From NCBI GenBank assembly GCA_937877075.1, contig CALEGD010000138.1, forward strand, positions 1 through 5,853: a DNA stretch of 5,853 nucleotides, given 5' to 3'. Position numbers and translations under genes: made by a program. The stretch is from an uncultured Acholeplasmatales bacterium (lineage in GTDB: Bacteria > Bacillota_I > Bacilli_A > ML615J-28 > CAG-698). Positions within the stretch are counted from its first letter, which is position 1; each line of letters starts with the position of its first letter. Below are positions 5,126 to 5,853 of this stretch, piece after piece. The notes beneath the pieces are model-generated. The model had not been told where the DNA came from, did no database searches, and worked only from the letters and a program-made list of their open reading frames with translations.

Positions 5126-5266
5126 ATAATAAGTCACTAATAAATTGCATAACATTATTGTAAGAGAGTTGTAGAGAGTCACAATAAAAAAATCAAATGG
5201 TAAATAAATGATATCATTTGCATTTATTTTGTGGCTTTTTTATTTTTTAGAAAGGAAGTAATGTTT
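5126..5266 (+). promoter_or_regulatory. Putative GlpP-responsive antitermination leader
   Basis: The untranslated leader between the promoter and the oxidoreductase start contains two mutually exclusive folds. An antiterminator-like stem pairs TTATTGT (5155-5161) with ACAATAA (5181-5187), enclosing a 19-nt loop. The terminator pairs GTCACAA (5178-5184) with TTGTGGC (5229-5235). Bases 5181-5184 are needed by both. The loop carries a direct repeat AGAGAGT (5163-5169 and 5173-5179), a possible protein contact. AGTCAC also occurs twice (5132-5137, 5177-5182), each time followed by an A/T-rich AATAAA-like string. Because glpP lies immediately upstream and GlpP is known to act on such leaders, GlpP with glycerol-3-phosphate is the likely ligand. 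The pairings are read from the sequence; the protein binding is inferred. Confidence 0.68.
5178..5248 (+). terminator. Leader terminator (attenuator) before the oxidoreductase gene
   Basis: The outer stem GTCACAA (5178-5184) / TTGTGGC (5229-5235) is followed by TTTTTTATTTTTT (5236-5248). Inside it either CAAATGGTA (5194-5202) pairs with TATCATTTG (5212-5220), giving a long rod, or AAATAAATG (5202-5210) pairs with CATTTATTT (5221-5229), which runs straight into the outer 3' arm. Bases 5206-5219 form a perfect palindrome, AAATGATATCATTT. With a strong promoter in front and a gene right behind, this is an attenuator rather than a gene-end terminator. Confidence 0.75.
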
Positions 5267-5853
5267 ATGCAAGATGTTATTATTATCGGCAGTGGAATTA
5301 TCGGATCATCTGTTGCTCGGGAATTATCCCGTTATGATGTCAGTGTTTTGGTTTTAGACAAGGAAAATGATATTTCTAACGGAACCACAAAAGCTAATTC
5401 CGGAATCGTCCATGCCGGATTCGATACTGAACCGGGGACGCTCAAGGCTAAATTTAATGTTCTTGGTAGCGAGATGTTTGAAGAATTAGCCAAAGAGCTT
5501 GATTTTCCTTACAAGAGAAACGGTGCCCTGGTTATTGCTTTTGATGAAGAATCAAAAGCAAAGCTAGAGATTCTATACCAAAAGGGTTTAAGAAATAAGG
5601 TTCAAGGTTTAGAGATTATTTCTGGGGAAAAGGCTCAAAAATTGGTACCAAATTTATCTTCGAAGGTTAAATATGCTCTCCACGCCCCTACAAGCGCGAT
5701 AGTAAGTCCTTATGAAATGGCAATTGCTTATGCGGAAAATGCAGCGGTTAACGGAGTTAAATTTCGCTTGAATGCACGAGTTGTAAGATTAGAAGAAACC
5801 GAAAAGGGAATAAAGGTATATCTTGAAGATGGTGATGTTTTAGAGGCAAGAAT
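5267..5853 (+). CDS. GlpA/LhgO-like FAD-dependent oxidoreductase, probable glycerol-3-phosphate dehydrogenase, 3'-truncated by the window
   Basis: The frame is open from ATG 5267 to the window end, about 195 residues. The N-terminus is a Rossmann FAD-binding motif, VIIIGSGIIGSSVARELSRY (4-23), followed by VLVLDKEND (27-35), where Asp31 takes the place of the usual acidic residue that holds the ribose. TTKANSGIVHAGFDTEPGTLKAKF (40-63) is the hallmark of the COG0579 family: GlpA-like glycerol-3-phosphate dehydrogenases and L-2-hydroxyglutarate oxidases. NGALVIAFDEE (85-95) and SAIVSPYEMAIAYAENAAVNGV (143-164) also fit. The enzyme should oxidise a 2-hydroxy acid or glycerol-3-phosphate with FAD. 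The adjacent glpP and the attenuator leader favour glycerol-3-phosphate. An in-frame ATG at 5261 is less likely, because AAGGAAG (5252-5258) is too close to it but 8 nt from 5267. Partner subunits, if any, lie beyond the window. Confidence 0.85.
   Translation, partial: MQDVIIIGSGIIGSSVARELSRYDVSVLVLDKENDISNGTTKANSGIVHAGFDTEPGTLKAKFNVLGSEMFEELAKELDFPYKRNGALVIAFDEESKAKLEILYQKGLRNKVQGLEIISGEKAQKLVPNLSSKVKYALHAPTSAIVSPYEMAIAYAENAAVNGVKFRLNARVVRLEETEKGIKVYLEDGDVLEAR

Noticed and set aside
5206..5219. Perfect palindrome AAATGATATCATTT as a DNA operator
   Set aside because: It lies about 80 nt downstream of the start site, inside the attenuator, and is better explained as part of the RNA hairpins; no repressor is suggested by context.
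1..5853. Mycoplasma-type genetic code (TGA as Trp)
   Set aside because: Conserved tryptophans are written TGG, no in-frame TGA occurs inside the genes, and TGA 1954-1956 ends a complete thioredoxin-like protein.

Overview
The window is visibly AT-rich and carries features of a low-GC Gram-positive lineage of the Bacilli or Mollicutes type: strong purine-rich Shine-Dalgarno sites, SigA-like promoters (several with an extended -10), Sec lipoproteins with a lipobox, and a GlpP antiterminator. Tryptophan is written TGG, and TGA ends the thioredoxin-like gene, so the standard bacterial code applies. This argues against Mycoplasma and Spiroplasma but still allows Acholeplasma- or Izemoplasma-like bacteria, Erysipelotrichia and related Bacilli. 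I cannot place the organism more exactly by eye.

Layout, left to right. (1) The 3' part of a sugar phosphate isomerase/epimerase gene (+), ending in a clear intrinsic terminator. (2) A two-gene lipoprotein operon (+): a rhodanese-like lipoprotein, then a thioredoxin-fold lipoprotein with a CxxC motif. (3) A tRNA-Leu(UAG) gene on the minus strand with its own promoter. It converges on the lipoprotein operon across a bidirectional terminator. (4) A gene for a cytoplasmic alkaline-phosphatase-superfamily phosphodiesterase (+), converging end to end with a DUF1295 membrane protein gene (-), with only 2 bp between the stop codons. (5) A divergent promoter region, followed by glpP (+), the glycerol-3-phosphate-responsive antiterminator. 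(6) A long regulated leader with a near-consensus promoter, a cre-like site, alternative RNA hairpins and an intrinsic terminator. It precedes the 5' part of a GlpA/LhgO-like FAD oxidoreductase gene (+).

The most coherent system is at the right end. GlpP is encoded directly upstream of a gene whose leader looks built for transcription antitermination. A 7-bp antiterminator-like pairing overlaps the 5' arm of the terminator, so the two cannot form together. The natural reading is that GlpP with glycerol-3-phosphate allows read-through into the FAD oxidoreductase gene, which probably encodes a glycerol-3-phosphate dehydrogenase. A cre-like sequence in the promoter hints at catabolite repression as well. 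The families are established; the mechanism in this particular leader is inference.

The second noteworthy unit is the pair of lipoproteins, rhodanese-like and thioredoxin-like. They are probably co-transcribed, since 10 nt separate them and the second gene's ribosome binding site lies right after the first stop codon. They may act together in thiol or sulfur chemistry on the outer face of the membrane. The other genes look like ordinary housekeeping or metabolic genes, and I see no mobile element, CRISPR array or rRNA.
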